Assembly: GCA_023429995.1 (NCBI GenBank)
Contig: JAEZCE010000073.1
Location: 33,765-97,764 of the forward strand
DNA from: Bacillota bacterium
GTDB lineage: Bacteria; Bacillota; UBA4882; UBA8346
DNA length: 64,000 nt
Direction: 5' to 3'
Each line of letters begins with the position of its first letter. Within the stretch, counting starts at the first letter, position 1. The position numbers were made by a program, and so were the translations under genes. Positions 8,619 to 16,767 of the stretch are shown here, in pieces. The notes beneath the pieces are model-generated. The model saw only the letters and a list, made by a program, of their open reading frames with translations. It did not search any database and was not told the DNA's origin.

Positions 8619-9149
8619 ATGATTAAATTAATGGACCGGGTTCAACAGCTCGATCAAAAAATACTGGGTTCACTGAAAGAAAACCAACATAATCCCCGGT
8701 TTTCCACGATAATGTCTTTTTTTTCCCACCCTCCCTATTGGAGGCATTTGATAGTTATTCTTCTCGTAACTTTCTTGATAGTAGGGCCATCCATCGTCCG
8801 CATGCGGATTGGTTTTCTGTTAATCGCTGTCATCTTAAGCGACCAAACCTGTAATCTGATCAAAGCCTTGACGAAAAGAATCCGGCCGAATGGAGCAGGT
8901 TTACCACGAGGGAACTTTTGGAAAGATTTAGGACGTTACTCTTTTCCGTCCTCCCATTGCGCCAATAACTTTTCCGCTACGGTGTTAACGCTTCATTGGT
9001 GGCTTCCATTCGGCATTTTTTTATGCTTCTGGGCTCTCATTGTAGCCTTTTCTAGAGTCTACCTCCGAAGTCATTACCCATCGGATGTAATCGTCGGTGG
9101 TCTTATCGGGAGCGTATATGGTTTATTACTTATCCAATTAGCCCGTTGA
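8619..9149 (+). CDS. PAP2-family membrane phosphatase
   Basis: A 176-residue integral membrane protein with the three acid phosphatase motifs: KALTKRIRP, PSSH and SRVYLRSHYPSD. Several hydrophobic helices surround them. Members dephosphorylate undecaprenyl pyrophosphate (BcrC-like) or phosphatidic acid at the outer face of the membrane. The ATG at 8619 follows a GCGAGGAA site. It is alone on the plus strand and runs toward the convergent peptidase gene. Undecaprenyl pyrophosphate is the likely substrate in this lineage but is not proven. Confidence 0.88.
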   Translation: MIKLMDRVQQLDQKILGSLKENQHNPRFSTIMSFFSHPPYWRHLIVILLVTFLIVGPSIVRMRIGFLLIAVILSDQTCNLIKALTKRIRPNGAGLPRGNFWKDLGRYSFPSSHCANNFSATVLTLHWWLPFGIFLCFWALIVAFSRVYLRSHYPSDVIVGGLIGSVYGLLLIQLAR

Positions 9150-9241
9150 GCAAACCCGTTAAACCGGCCGCCCGAAAAACCAGAAGCAATGTGGATTTTT
9201 ACTCAATTTCGCTTTGACTGCCGTTTTTTAAAGTTGATTAG

Positions 9242-10561
9242 CTAATGCCGACTGATCTCTTGTATTACCTGGTACAAGATCCTCGTTCCAATTTCCAAGT
9301 TTGCCAGGGAAAGTCGCTCATCGACTCCGTGCATCCGTTGTAACTCCGCTTCGGAGATTAATACCGGAATAAAACCATAGCTGGTTATCCCTTTCTGCCG
9401 AAAATAACGGGAATCTGTGGCCAACGTTGATAAATATGGCAAAACATCGCTATCCGGGTTTATTTGTTGCACCACTTGGCGCATAATCCTAAACAGCTCC
9501 GTATCCACGGGGGATTCCGTAGGAGCGGCCGCTTGCAAAACTTCACATGAAACTCTGGAATCATTGATGATATTCCGGAGTTGTTCCAAAAAATGTTCCG
9601 GGGTTTCGCCCGGAACTAGACGACAATCCAAAGTTAGTTCACATTGTTCCGGAAGCACATTGGTTTTCATCCCTGCCTGCAATATGGTAGGAGAGATCGT
9701 ATTATACAACATTCCTTGAACCGAACGTTCCCTGCTAAAATGACGATTAGCAAACAGTTTTAAAGTATAATCCAAACTTTCCGGTAGACTTGGCAGTTTC
9801 ACCCCGTGCTGAAGTGCTATCTGGCTTAAAAAACTCCTGCTGGTCCCGCAAAGCGTAATCGGTTCTCTATGGCGGCCAATTCGTCCGATAATTTTATTCA
9901 TTTGTACAATCGCATTATCTTTGGAAGGCATGGAAGCGTGTCCTGGTGTTCCGGATAACGAGAGTTTAAGCCACAACAATCCTTTTTCCGCATTTTGGCA
10001 AGGAAAAATCGGCTTTCCATTCTGGATAAACCCAGTCCCTCCTTCATTAATAACGAACTCAACATCATCCAGGCCTTGAATACCTTGACTCATCAGCCAA
10101 TCAATACCATACAAACCGCCGACTTCTTCATCGGCGGCTGCCACTAAAATGAGTTCTCGTCCAGGAACTTGTCCGCTTCTTTTATATAAAATCAACGTCA
10201 TAAGTTCCATCGCCAGCATGCCCTTCATATCAAGAGCGCCTCTGCCCCAGATATACCCGCCGTCAATAATTCCGGCAAAAGGATCAAAACTCCATTGATT
10301 TGAATTGGCGGCAACCACGTCCAGATGAGATAACATCATAACCGGTTGATGAGAGCCGCCCCCGGACAGGCGGGCAACCAAGTTGCTCCGCCTGGGAGCG
10401 GACTCATAAATTTCAACCGGTATTCCCTCCCGCTCCAGTAGTGTCTTAATAAAAGTTGCGGCTAAAACCTCGTTTCCCGGAGGATTGGTCGTATTAATCC
10501 GGATTAAGCTTCGCAAAAGATCGGTAGTCTCATCCCCAACACGTTTCCAGTTAAAGTCCAT
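9242..10561 (-). CDS. M20-family metallopeptidase/deacylase
   Basis: A 439-residue member of the ArgE/DapE/ACY1/CPG2 group. The metal ligands are visible in LSHLDVV, in GRGALDMKG, in AADEEVGG (catalytic and metal glutamates), and in a later acidic motif. A dimerisation lid domain sits between. The frame is open to a TTG five codons upstream, but the ATG at 10561 has a GGGAGATG site. Family members hydrolyse N-acyl amino acids or dipeptides; the substrate here is unknown. It has no obvious operon partner beyond the HD gene immediately upstream. Confidence 0.87.
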   Translation of the reverse strand: MDFNWKRVGDETTDLLRSLIRINTTNPPGNEVLAATFIKTLLEREGIPVEIYESAPRRSNLVARLSGGGSHQPVMMLSHLDVVAANSNQWSFDPFAGIIDGGYIWGRGALDMKGMLAMELMTLILYKRSGQVPGRELILVAAADEEVGGLYGIDWLMSQGIQGLDDVEFVINEGGTGFIQNGKPIFPCQNAEKGLLWLKLSLSGTPGHASMPSKDNAIVQMNKIIGRIGRHREPITLCGTSRSFLSQIALQHGVKLPSLPESLDYTLKLFANRHFSRERSVQGMLYNTISPTILQAGMKTNVLPEQCELTLDCRLVPGETPEHFLEQLRNIINDSRVSCEVLQAAAPTESPVDTELFRIMRQVVQQINPDSDVLPYLSTLATDSRYFRQKGITSYGFIPVLISEAELQRMHGVDERLSLANLEIGTRILYQVIQEISRH

Positions 10562-10645
10562 GCTTACATCTCCCAAAACAATGATCCTAAAGCCCTCTGG
10601 TTCATCCTAAACAACCTTAGCGTCAACAAACAATCGATAATTTCT

Positions 10646-11413
10646 CTATTCTTCCCCATTGACTTCCGATTCTAATATGGCCATAAACTTTTCCATCGTA
10701 GCACTTCTTCTGATGGCAATTTTTTTAGCTGTTTCCGTAAACAAGCGCTCCGGGATAAACTTGAGCTTGATATGCCATTCTCTTTGCAAGGAATCATCTT
10801 CCGGACGGTTGCTGGCGCAAGGGATTTTCTCCCATTCATCTCGCCTGCTATAAACTTTCCCGCCATGTTCACCGAGCCATAAATAAGCCCGGGCCACACC
10901 GATCGCTCCCAAGGAATCCAATTTATCGGCATCGTATAGACACTTTGCTTCAATACTACAGGGTGGATTGTTGTCCCGGAAACGGTGGGTGGCAATGCAC
11001 TCACATATCGCCTGGATTTGACCGGGATTCTCATGGAGATCGGCTAAAATTCCGGCTGTCATCTCGCTGCTGGCCGCAGCATGACAAATAACACCCCCGC
11101 TTTTTTCCTCGGACTCCCGGCCAATATCATGGAATAAAGCGGCAATTCCAACAATTCGCAAATCAGCCCCTTCACTCGCTCCAATTTTAAGGGCTAAATT
11201 CAATACCCTTTCAATATGGGAAAAATCATGAGCAGGGCCGGTTTGATAAAAACTTCTGGCAATTTGAAGATACGAGTCAAGTTCACTTTGAATTTCCATA
11301 TTGTTTTTTATTGCCACTTTATATTGTTCCCTTCCACCAATAATTATGTTCGTAGAATATGGACGGCGACCGCAATTTAAAATTTTTTCAGCCGCTCCCA
11401 TTCTCTTCAACAT
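10646..11413 (-). CDS. HD-domain phosphohydrolase
   Basis: The protein carries the HD metal-binding pattern: HDFSHIERV, ALFHDIGR, a further CHAAASS histidine and DADKLDSLG. This resembles the YpgQ/YedJ group of nucleotide phosphohydrolases. I place the start at the ATG at 11413 with an AAAGGAA site, giving 255 residues. A TTG ten codons upstream and an ATG at 11299, which begins at the HD domain but lacks a ribosome site, are alternatives. The first 38 residues are basic and not part of the fold. The substrate is unknown. Confidence 0.8.
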   Translation of the reverse strand: MLKRMGAAEKILNCGRRPYSTNIIIGGREQYKVAIKNNMEIQSELDSYLQIARSFYQTGPAHDFSHIERVLNLALKIGASEGADLRIVGIAALFHDIGRESEEKSGGVICHAAASSEMTAGILADLHENPGQIQAICECIATHRFRDNNPPCSIEAKCLYDADKLDSLGAIGVARAYLWLGEHGGKVYSRRDEWEKIPCASNRPEDDSLQREWHIKLKFIPERLFTETAKKIAIRRSATMEKFMAILESEVNGEE

Positions 11414-11515
11414 TTTAGCCCATATTCCTTTCGAAATTTTCAATAAAGGTAAATCGGGGTATAAACTTCATTCTTGATTGATTCTTAGTCTATAATATGG
11501 CAAGAATATGGTTTC

Positions 11516-12220
11516 TCAATTTTTTTTCAAAGGTGTCCCCGGTAATATCACACCGGTTCCATTTCCCACATACACACTAGGTACTTCTCCAACGATAACC
11601 GCCTCGGTCAGAGGAATATCGGTACTTACCCGGACCTCCTGGTCACCCAAAGGAACCACCATTTTAACCATTGCTTTTACTGTCAAATAAATCCTGTGAC
11701 GAACCTGGTTGATTCCGGCCTGATCAAACGAATCATTCATAGCGCTCTCCACAAAGCCAATAGGCAAAACCTTAACTGTGATATCCGGTCCAAAACCCGC
11801 CATAATCTTGGAACCGAATACTTGACCGACCGGTATTTTTATGACCAATTTGGGTAAATCCTGCAATCGTTTCTGTACGGATAAAGTGGCCTCGGAAGAA
11901 ATCCGGTTGATTTCCCCGGTGTTAGGTTGAATCATGGTGACTCTTCCATCGGGGCCTAAGTGAGTTTTAATCAAATTTTCATAGTCAATGTCCGGACAAA
12001 TATTCGAACGGATCGCTTCATTAATCGCCTGGGTGGCAATTACCTGCGCCTCCGTTTCCGCTAAACGGTGTAGCGTAGGACGGATTCTAAAATCAACAAT
12101 ATAAAAACACATTACCATCAATAAAAAAAACACCCCTAAAAAAGTAAAAGAATGAAACCGGCGTCTTCGATAAGGGGGAATTTTTAAAAAAATAAAACGT
12201 TTACTTAATGGAAACCGCAC
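11516..12220 (-). CDS. yunB: Sporulation protein YunB family
   Basis: The 234-residue protein has one N-terminal membrane segment (near residues 26-44) after a basic stretch RRRRF, then an extracytoplasmic domain with AINEAIRSN, GKI-type and IPVGQVFGSKIMAGFGP motifs characteristic of YunB. In B. subtilis yunB is a sigma-E-dependent sporulation gene whose loss lowers spore formation. The gene starts with GTG at 12220 behind AAAGGAC. It is divergent from the PBP gene. Its presence supports an endospore-forming host. Confidence 0.88.
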   Translation of the reverse strand: MRFPLSKRFIFLKIPPYRRRRFHSFTFLGVFFLLMVMCFYIVDFRIRPTLHRLAETEAQVIATQAINEAIRSNICPDIDYENLIKTHLGPDGRVTMIQPNTGEINRISSEATLSVQKRLQDLPKLVIKIPVGQVFGSKIMAGFGPDITVKVLPIGFVESAMNDSFDQAGINQVRHRIYLTVKAMVKMVVPLGDQEVRVSTDIPLTEAVIVGEVPSVYVGNGTGVILPGTPLKKN

Positions 12221-12336
12221 GGTTGATTCAGTCCTTTCCCAACAATAGGTTATTTATAGCTTTACAAGGGGGAAAATTCTTTACTAGCGGTTAATTTTGG
12301 CTTTATGGTATAATATTTGTAACTCGTTGATAACGA

Positions 12337-12457
12337 GGCTGTCCGAAAAGTATTTAAAATGAATGTGATATATCATATGTAGCTTCGCAGATTCAATAAA
12401 CCTATGAACGGCAAAAATGTTTGTATGTCTTTCGGATCGGCTTGCTTTTGGACAGCC
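12337..12457. repeat. About 120-bp long-stem hairpin element upstream of the PBP gene
   Basis: The outer arms GGCTGTCC-GAAAAG (12337-12350) and CTTTTGGACAGCC (12445-12457) pair, enclosing about 94 bases with a further palindrome TGATATATCA inside. A TATAAT box lies just before it at 12309. It lies in the presumed 5' leader of the PBP gene. A similar element lies after the gene at 14752. Confidence 0.5.
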
Positions 12458-12484
12458 CCGGATTATCAGTCCACAGGAGGACCT

Positions 12485-14725
12485 ATGATGTTCTTTGAAA
12501 AAAAATCAAGCGATAATCGAAAAACCGAGCCTGTTAATCTCAACAAAATCTTGATTATTATAACCGTTGTATTTGGTATTGTTTTGGGGTTTTCTTTTAT
12601 TTTATTGATTGGAACCAGTAAAAGCCTCTTAAGTTTACAACCGCCTAAACAGGCGACAATTTTTTATGATGTCAACGGGAAAGAATATACACGCTTATAT
12701 GTTGAAAACCGCATCGAAATTCCCTTCCAAAAAATGCCGGTTATTTTGAAAAAAGCTATCGTTAACGTTGAAGATACTCGTTTTTACGAACACTCCGGAA
12801 TTGACTTAAAGGCTATTGCCAGAGCTTTCTGGGTGGACATCCGCGGCGGCGGTTATATCGAAGGCGCCAGTACAATTACCCAACAATTGGCCAGAAATGT
12901 TCTGCTTACCCAAAGAAGAAGCATGACCCGGAAAATTCAAGAAGCCATTTTGGCAATGAGTATTGAACGGAACTACACCAAAGAAGAGATCTTAGAACGA
13001 TACCTCAATCAAATTTGCTTCGGTCATGGGGCCTACGGGGTCGAAGCTGCCTCACGGCTTTTTTTCGGTAAAAGCGTCAGCGACTTGGAAGTTCATCAAA
13101 TTGCATTATTGGTGGGATTGCCGAAAAACCCCACTGGATATTCTCCTTACTTCCATCCGAATACTGCTTTGTATCGAAGAAAAACCGTACTGGAACAAAT
13201 GGTTAAATATGGGACAATCTCTACCCAGGAAGCAAATTTTTATAACCAAAAACCGCTTGATATCGTCCCTCTATCCGCCGCCAAAAGGCGTGCTGCCTAT
13301 TTTACCGATTATGTGGCCAAATGTTTAAAGGGAGTTGTTAACGAACAAGCCCTATCCGTTGGTGGATATCAAATCTATACGACAATTGACCCAATAGCTC
13401 AAAGTGCGGCTGAAACGGCAGCCTCCTCTTTTTCGGGCGGAAAAACTGATGCCAGTGGTATTACCCAGCCCCAACTGGCTATTGTGGCTATTGATCCCAA
13501 GAATGGATATATTAAGGCCATGATTGGAGGAAGAAATTATGGTAATACCCAATTAAACCGTGCCACCGATGCCCACCGTCAGCCGGGGTCGGCTATTAAA
13601 CCCTTTGTTTATACCGCCGCCATCGACAGCCGGCAATATACTCCAAGTTCGGTGCTGGTTGATGAAGAGGTAAAATATCAAACGCCTCAGGGCGAATACA
13701 AACCCAAAAACTATGATAAAATTTTCCGGGGCGCTATTTCACTGCGTCATGCCTTGGAAGATTCGGTGAACATCATTGCGATTAAATTGGTTGAAAGTCT
13801 CGGGCCCAGCAAAGTTTTTAGTTATGCCAAAAAAATGGGACTCCGCAATTTAGTGTTGTCGGGAAGCAAAAGTGATCTTAATTTCTCCTCATTAGCTCTG
13901 GGAGGCCTCACCAACGGTGTGTCGCCTTTGGAATTAGCCGGCGCCTATACTCCTCTTGCCAATAAAGGGATATATGTCCAACCCATTGCGGTTTTGCAAG
14001 TAAAAGATGCTGACGGCAATGTCATTTTTGAGGATCATCCCCATAAACAAGTGGCTATTCCGGAAGATACCGCCTACGTCGTCACGGATATGTTGCGGGG
14101 GGTGATTATGAGGGGAACCGGGCGGGCAGCCATGATTAACCGTCCTGCCGCAGGGAAAACCGGTACTTCCAGTGACTATACCAATGCCTGGTTTGTAGGG
14201 TATACTCCTGATTTACTGGCCGCAGTATGGATCGGCAATGATTCACAACGGATTCCAATCACAATCAACGGGGCTACGGTAGGAAGCTCTTCAGCCGCCG
14301 CCATGTGGGGGAATTTTATGCGTCAGGCTTTGGAGCAAACGGCGCCATCGGATTTTGAGCAACCGGCCGGTGTAATTTCCGGAGTCGAAATTTGTGCGGA
14401 AAGCGGACAACTGGCAACCGGATTTTGCCCGGAAACCAAATTTGAAACTTTTCTCGCCGGTACAGAACCCACAACACCTTGCCAAATTCACCAAAGCGAA
14501 TCCCCGGCAGAACCAAGCGACGGTTTGGAAAACCCTGGTGATCCATCAAATCAACCGTTGGGCTCAACGAACAATAATACCAAAAAGAAAATGGTTATTG
14601 TAAAAATATGTACCAAAAGCCATTTGCTGGCCACCAAATATTGTCCGGCTGAAAGTGTGACAACTGAAGCTTTTCCGGAAGGCGAGGAACCGACCGAGCC
14701 TTGTGATATCCATAAAGGACCCTGA
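12485..14725 (+). CDS. Class A penicillin-binding protein (PBP1A type)
   Basis: A bifunctional peptidoglycan glycosyltransferase and transpeptidase, 746 residues from the ATG at 12485 behind AGGAGG; a longer frame starts at 12404 without a site. One N-terminal membrane helix anchors it. The glycosyltransferase motifs EDTRFYEHSGID and GASTITQQLARN come first. The transpeptidase follows with SAIK near residue 369, SVN near 428 and KTGT near 559. The C-terminus has two cysteine-rich repeats (ICAESGQLATGFCPE and ICTKSHLLATKYCPA) joined by a linker, a tail seen in some clostridial PBPs. It is a single-gene unit flanked by long-stem hairpins. Confidence 0.94.
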   Translation: MMFFEKKSSDNRKTEPVNLNKILIIITVVFGIVLGFSFILLIGTSKSLLSLQPPKQATIFYDVNGKEYTRLYVENRIEIPFQKMPVILKKAIVNVEDTRFYEHSGIDLKAIARAFWVDIRGGGYIEGASTITQQLARNVLLTQRRSMTRKIQEAILAMSIERNYTKEEILERYLNQICFGHGAYGVEAASRLFFGKSVSDLEVHQIALLVGLPKNPTGYSPYFHPNTALYRRKTVLEQMVKYGTISTQEANFYNQKPLDIVPLSAAKRRAAYFTDYVAKCLKGVVNEQALSVGGYQIYTTIDPIAQSAAETAASSFSGGKTDASGITQPQLAIVAIDPKNGYIKAMIGGRNYGNTQLNRATDAHRQPGSAIKPFVYTAAIDSRQYTPSSVLVDEEVKYQTPQGEYKPKNYDKIFRGAISLRHALEDSVNIIAIKLVESLGPSKVFSYAKKMGLRNLVLSGSKSDLNFSSLALGGLTNGVSPLELAGAYTPLANKGIYVQPIAVLQVKDADGNVIFEDHPHKQVAIPEDTAYVVTDMLRGVIMRGTGRAAMINRPAAGKTGTSSDYTNAWFVGYTPDLLAAVWIGNDSQRIPITINGATVGSSSAAAMWGNFMRQALEQTAPSDFEQPAGVISGVEICAESGQLATGFCPETKFETFLAGTEPTTPCQIHQSESPAEPSDGLENPGDPSNQPLGSTNNNTKKKMVIVKICTKSHLLATKYCPAESVTTEAFPEGEEPTEPCDIHKGP

Positions 14726-14751
14726 GGATTCTAAACATAGATACTAATAAC

Positions 14752-14868
14752 AAGGGCTGTCGCAAAAGAAAAATATCGATAGAAATATACAATATATAGT
14801 TATTTACAGTCCATCGAAGCAATATATCGTTGATCTCATTGATTTTTAGTATTTTGCAGACAGCCCTT
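14752..14868. terminator. Long-stem hairpin element after the PBP gene, probable terminator
   Basis: The arms 14752-14767 (AAGGGCTGTC-GCAAAA) and 14852-14868 pair with a one-base bulge, enclosing about 84 bases of AT-rich sequence that can also pair. It lies between convergent genes and ends in CCCTTTT, so termination is likely. The same outer GGCTGTC motif is seen in the element at 12337. Confidence 0.55.
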
Positions 14869-14883
14869 TTCATTCTATAGAAA

Positions 14884-15579
14884 TTATTTTTTGGCACAAC
14901 GGTAGTAATTCGAATAATCCTTTGTTAATAAATGCACCGGAAGAACATCTTCCATGATCGTAGGAAAACGGCCGATTTTTTCATAGAAAAAATTATCGGT
15001 ATCATCGTCATTGGAAAGGGAAACTTCTCCAACCATCACTTTGGAACCGACGCCCCAGAATTTATGATATAAACGTTGGGTAAGGGTAATGCTCTCCCCG
15101 GGTTGTAACTGTACGATGCTTCCCGCTTTTAATTCCTTTTCGATTCCATCAAAACTTCCCACAACCGGGGTATCGTCCAGAGAACCATCCGGTTTACTGT
15201 TATAAAGCTGCATGGCGAGTTCCCCGCCGCCCCTGTTAATGATATCTTCCATTTTTAAAGCGTGATAATGCATCGGGGTCACTTGATTGACATCCACAAC
15301 CAGCAGCTTCTCCGCATAAAACTTCCCTTGCTTTTTCTCCAGATTGGAAAATAAGCCATTTCTGAGTGTGAAAAGAGCAAGACCGGCCTGGCGGAAATTA
15401 CCGTTGCCCCAATCCGTGATGTCCCATCCCATTCCAGTCTCATAAATTTCATAGGCTTCTTCACCCTTGCTTTTCCAGTCGGCAGGCGTCCAAAACGCAA
15501 AGGGCGGTAAATAAAATTGATGATGTTTTATGAGGGATTTAAAATCATCGATAATGGCATTAATCTCGGAGCGTTTCAT
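14884..15579 (-). CDS. D-lyxose isomerase family (cupin ketol-isomerase)
   Basis: The 231-residue protein matches the D-lyxose ketol-isomerase cupin family (EcSI/YdaE type), with metal ligands in MHYHALKMEDI and in the later LYHKFWG histidine. These Mn2+ enzymes interconvert D-lyxose with D-xylulose and D-mannose with D-fructose. I chose the ATG at 15579, which has a perfect GGAGGT site, over a start 40 codons upstream that would run into the dehydrogenase gene. It is last in the transcript that includes beta-mannosidase, so mannose-to-fructose isomerisation is the likely job, though that is inference. Confidence 0.86.
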   Translation of the reverse strand: MKRSEINAIIDDFKSLIKHHQFYLPPFAFWTPADWKSKGEEAYEIYETGMGWDITDWGNGNFRQAGLALFTLRNGLFSNLEKKQGKFYAEKLLVVDVNQVTPMHYHALKMEDIINRGGGELAMQLYNSKPDGSLDDTPVVGSFDGIEKELKAGSIVQLQPGESITLTQRLYHKFWGVGSKVMVGEVSLSNDDDTDNFFYEKIGRFPTIMEDVLPVHLLTKDYSNYYRCAKK

Positions 15580-15622
15580 AAGATACCTCCATAATGTAAG
15601 ATTGATAGCTATTCCGGTTAAC

Positions 15623-16672
15623 TTAAAACTGGATAATCCCTTTGACTGAATTCTGTTTATCCTTGATCGATCTTTCCATAGCCTGGGGTAGCTCGGCAAA
15701 GTTATAGGTGTTGGTAACGATTTCTTTTAAAGGCACTATCCCGCCAGCCACGGCGGAGATAGCCGGCGGATACAAATTGCGATAACGGAAAACTGTATTA
15801 ATCGAAGCCTCTTTGGAAATCAACTTACCAAAATCATATTGGATCATGGCATCCGGCGCCATTCCTACCAGGACTATCCGGCCTCCCCGTTTTACCAATT
15901 CCACAGTCTGCTGTGTCGTTATTTTATTGCCGGCGGTTTCGATTACGATGTCGACTCCTTGTCCCCCGGTGAGATCCTTAATAGCCTCAATCATATCCAT
16001 TTGATCAGCCATAAAAGTTTTGGAGGCGCCAAGTTTTTCGCTCATGGCCAAGCGGGAAGCAATAACGTCGGTTTGATAAACAGTTCCGACACCCATGGCC
16101 TTAAGAGCCATCAAGGTCACCAGTCCGATGCAACCGGAACCCAAAACCACCGCCGTATCGCCTACTTTCGCTCTTCCTTGATTGGCAGCATGAAAACCTA
16201 CCGCCAATGGTTCGATCAAAGCTCCCTCCAGCGTGCTCATTCCGGGAGGCAGTTTAAATGCCATATCAGCCGGAAATGCCACATATTCCGCAAAGGCTCC
16301 GTCATAAGGAGGAGTTGCCATAAAAACGACATCGGGGCAAAGATTATATAATCCTTGCTTGCAAAAGTCGCATTTGCCGCATGTATAACCAGGTTCTAAA
16401 GCGACCAAGTCACCGACTTTAACAGTAGTTACTTTTTTCCCAATCGCCACAACCTCGCCGCTGCTTTCATGGCCGAGGACGATGGGTTTTTCCACCACAA
16501 AATCGCCAATACGGCCATGTTCGTAATAGTGTAAATCGGAACCGCAGATACCGACATGCTTGATTTTGACCAGGACTTCATGCCCCTCGGGAACCGGAAC
16601 CGGCCGTTCTTCAAATACAATTTTACCGGGTTCCATTAATACGGCAGCTTTCATCATTGATTGCATTTTCAT
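15623..16672 (-). CDS. Zinc-dependent polyol dehydrogenase (sorbitol/xylitol dehydrogenase type)
   Basis: A 349-residue medium-chain dehydrogenase. The catalytic zinc ligands are in GICGSDLHYYEHG and GHESSGEV, and the structural zinc cysteines in CGKCDFCKQGLYNLC. The NAD-binding region VLGSGCIGLVTLM is intact. The HYYEHGRIGDFVV stretch is typical of sorbitol, xylitol and L-iditol dehydrogenases, which oxidise a polyol to a ketose. The ATG follows GGAGGAAAGG. It lies between beta-mannosidase and the lyxose isomerase, 43 bases before the latter, so it likely interconverts a ketose and polyol made by this pathway. Confidence 0.9.
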   Translation of the reverse strand: MKMQSMMKAAVLMEPGKIVFEERPVPVPEGHEVLVKIKHVGICGSDLHYYEHGRIGDFVVEKPIVLGHESSGEVVAIGKKVTTVKVGDLVALEPGYTCGKCDFCKQGLYNLCPDVVFMATPPYDGAFAEYVAFPADMAFKLPPGMSTLEGALIEPLAVGFHAANQGRAKVGDTAVVLGSGCIGLVTLMALKAMGVGTVYQTDVIASRLAMSEKLGASKTFMADQMDMIEAIKDLTGGQGVDIVIETAGNKITTQQTVELVKRGGRIVLVGMAPDAMIQYDFGKLISKEASINTVFRYRNLYPPAISAVAGGIVPLKEIVTNTYNFAELPQAMERSIKDKQNSVKGIIQF

Positions 16673-16714
16673 TCCACCTTTCCTCCTACGGTTTCATTTG
16701 GTATTTTCCAGTGC

Positions 16715-16757
16715 CGTTATGCCTCTGCGGCTAGAATAAATTGACCACAGAGACACT
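16715..16757. repeat. Dispersed CTCTGCGGC...CCACAGAGAC repeat, copy 1
   Basis: An inverted repeat of the type CCTCTGCGGC, AT-rich spacer, CCACAGAGACAC. It is closely related to the copy at 19403-19445, and the two bracket the beta-mannosidase gene. It lies between that gene and the dehydrogenase gene and could act as a transcript hairpin. Confidence 0.5.
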
Positions 16758-16767
16758 TTAATCGGCT

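Noticed and set aside
12404..12484. N-terminal extension of the PBP
   Set aside because: The extra 27 codons include the arm of a hairpin and lack a ribosome site; AGGAGG precedes the ATG at 12485.
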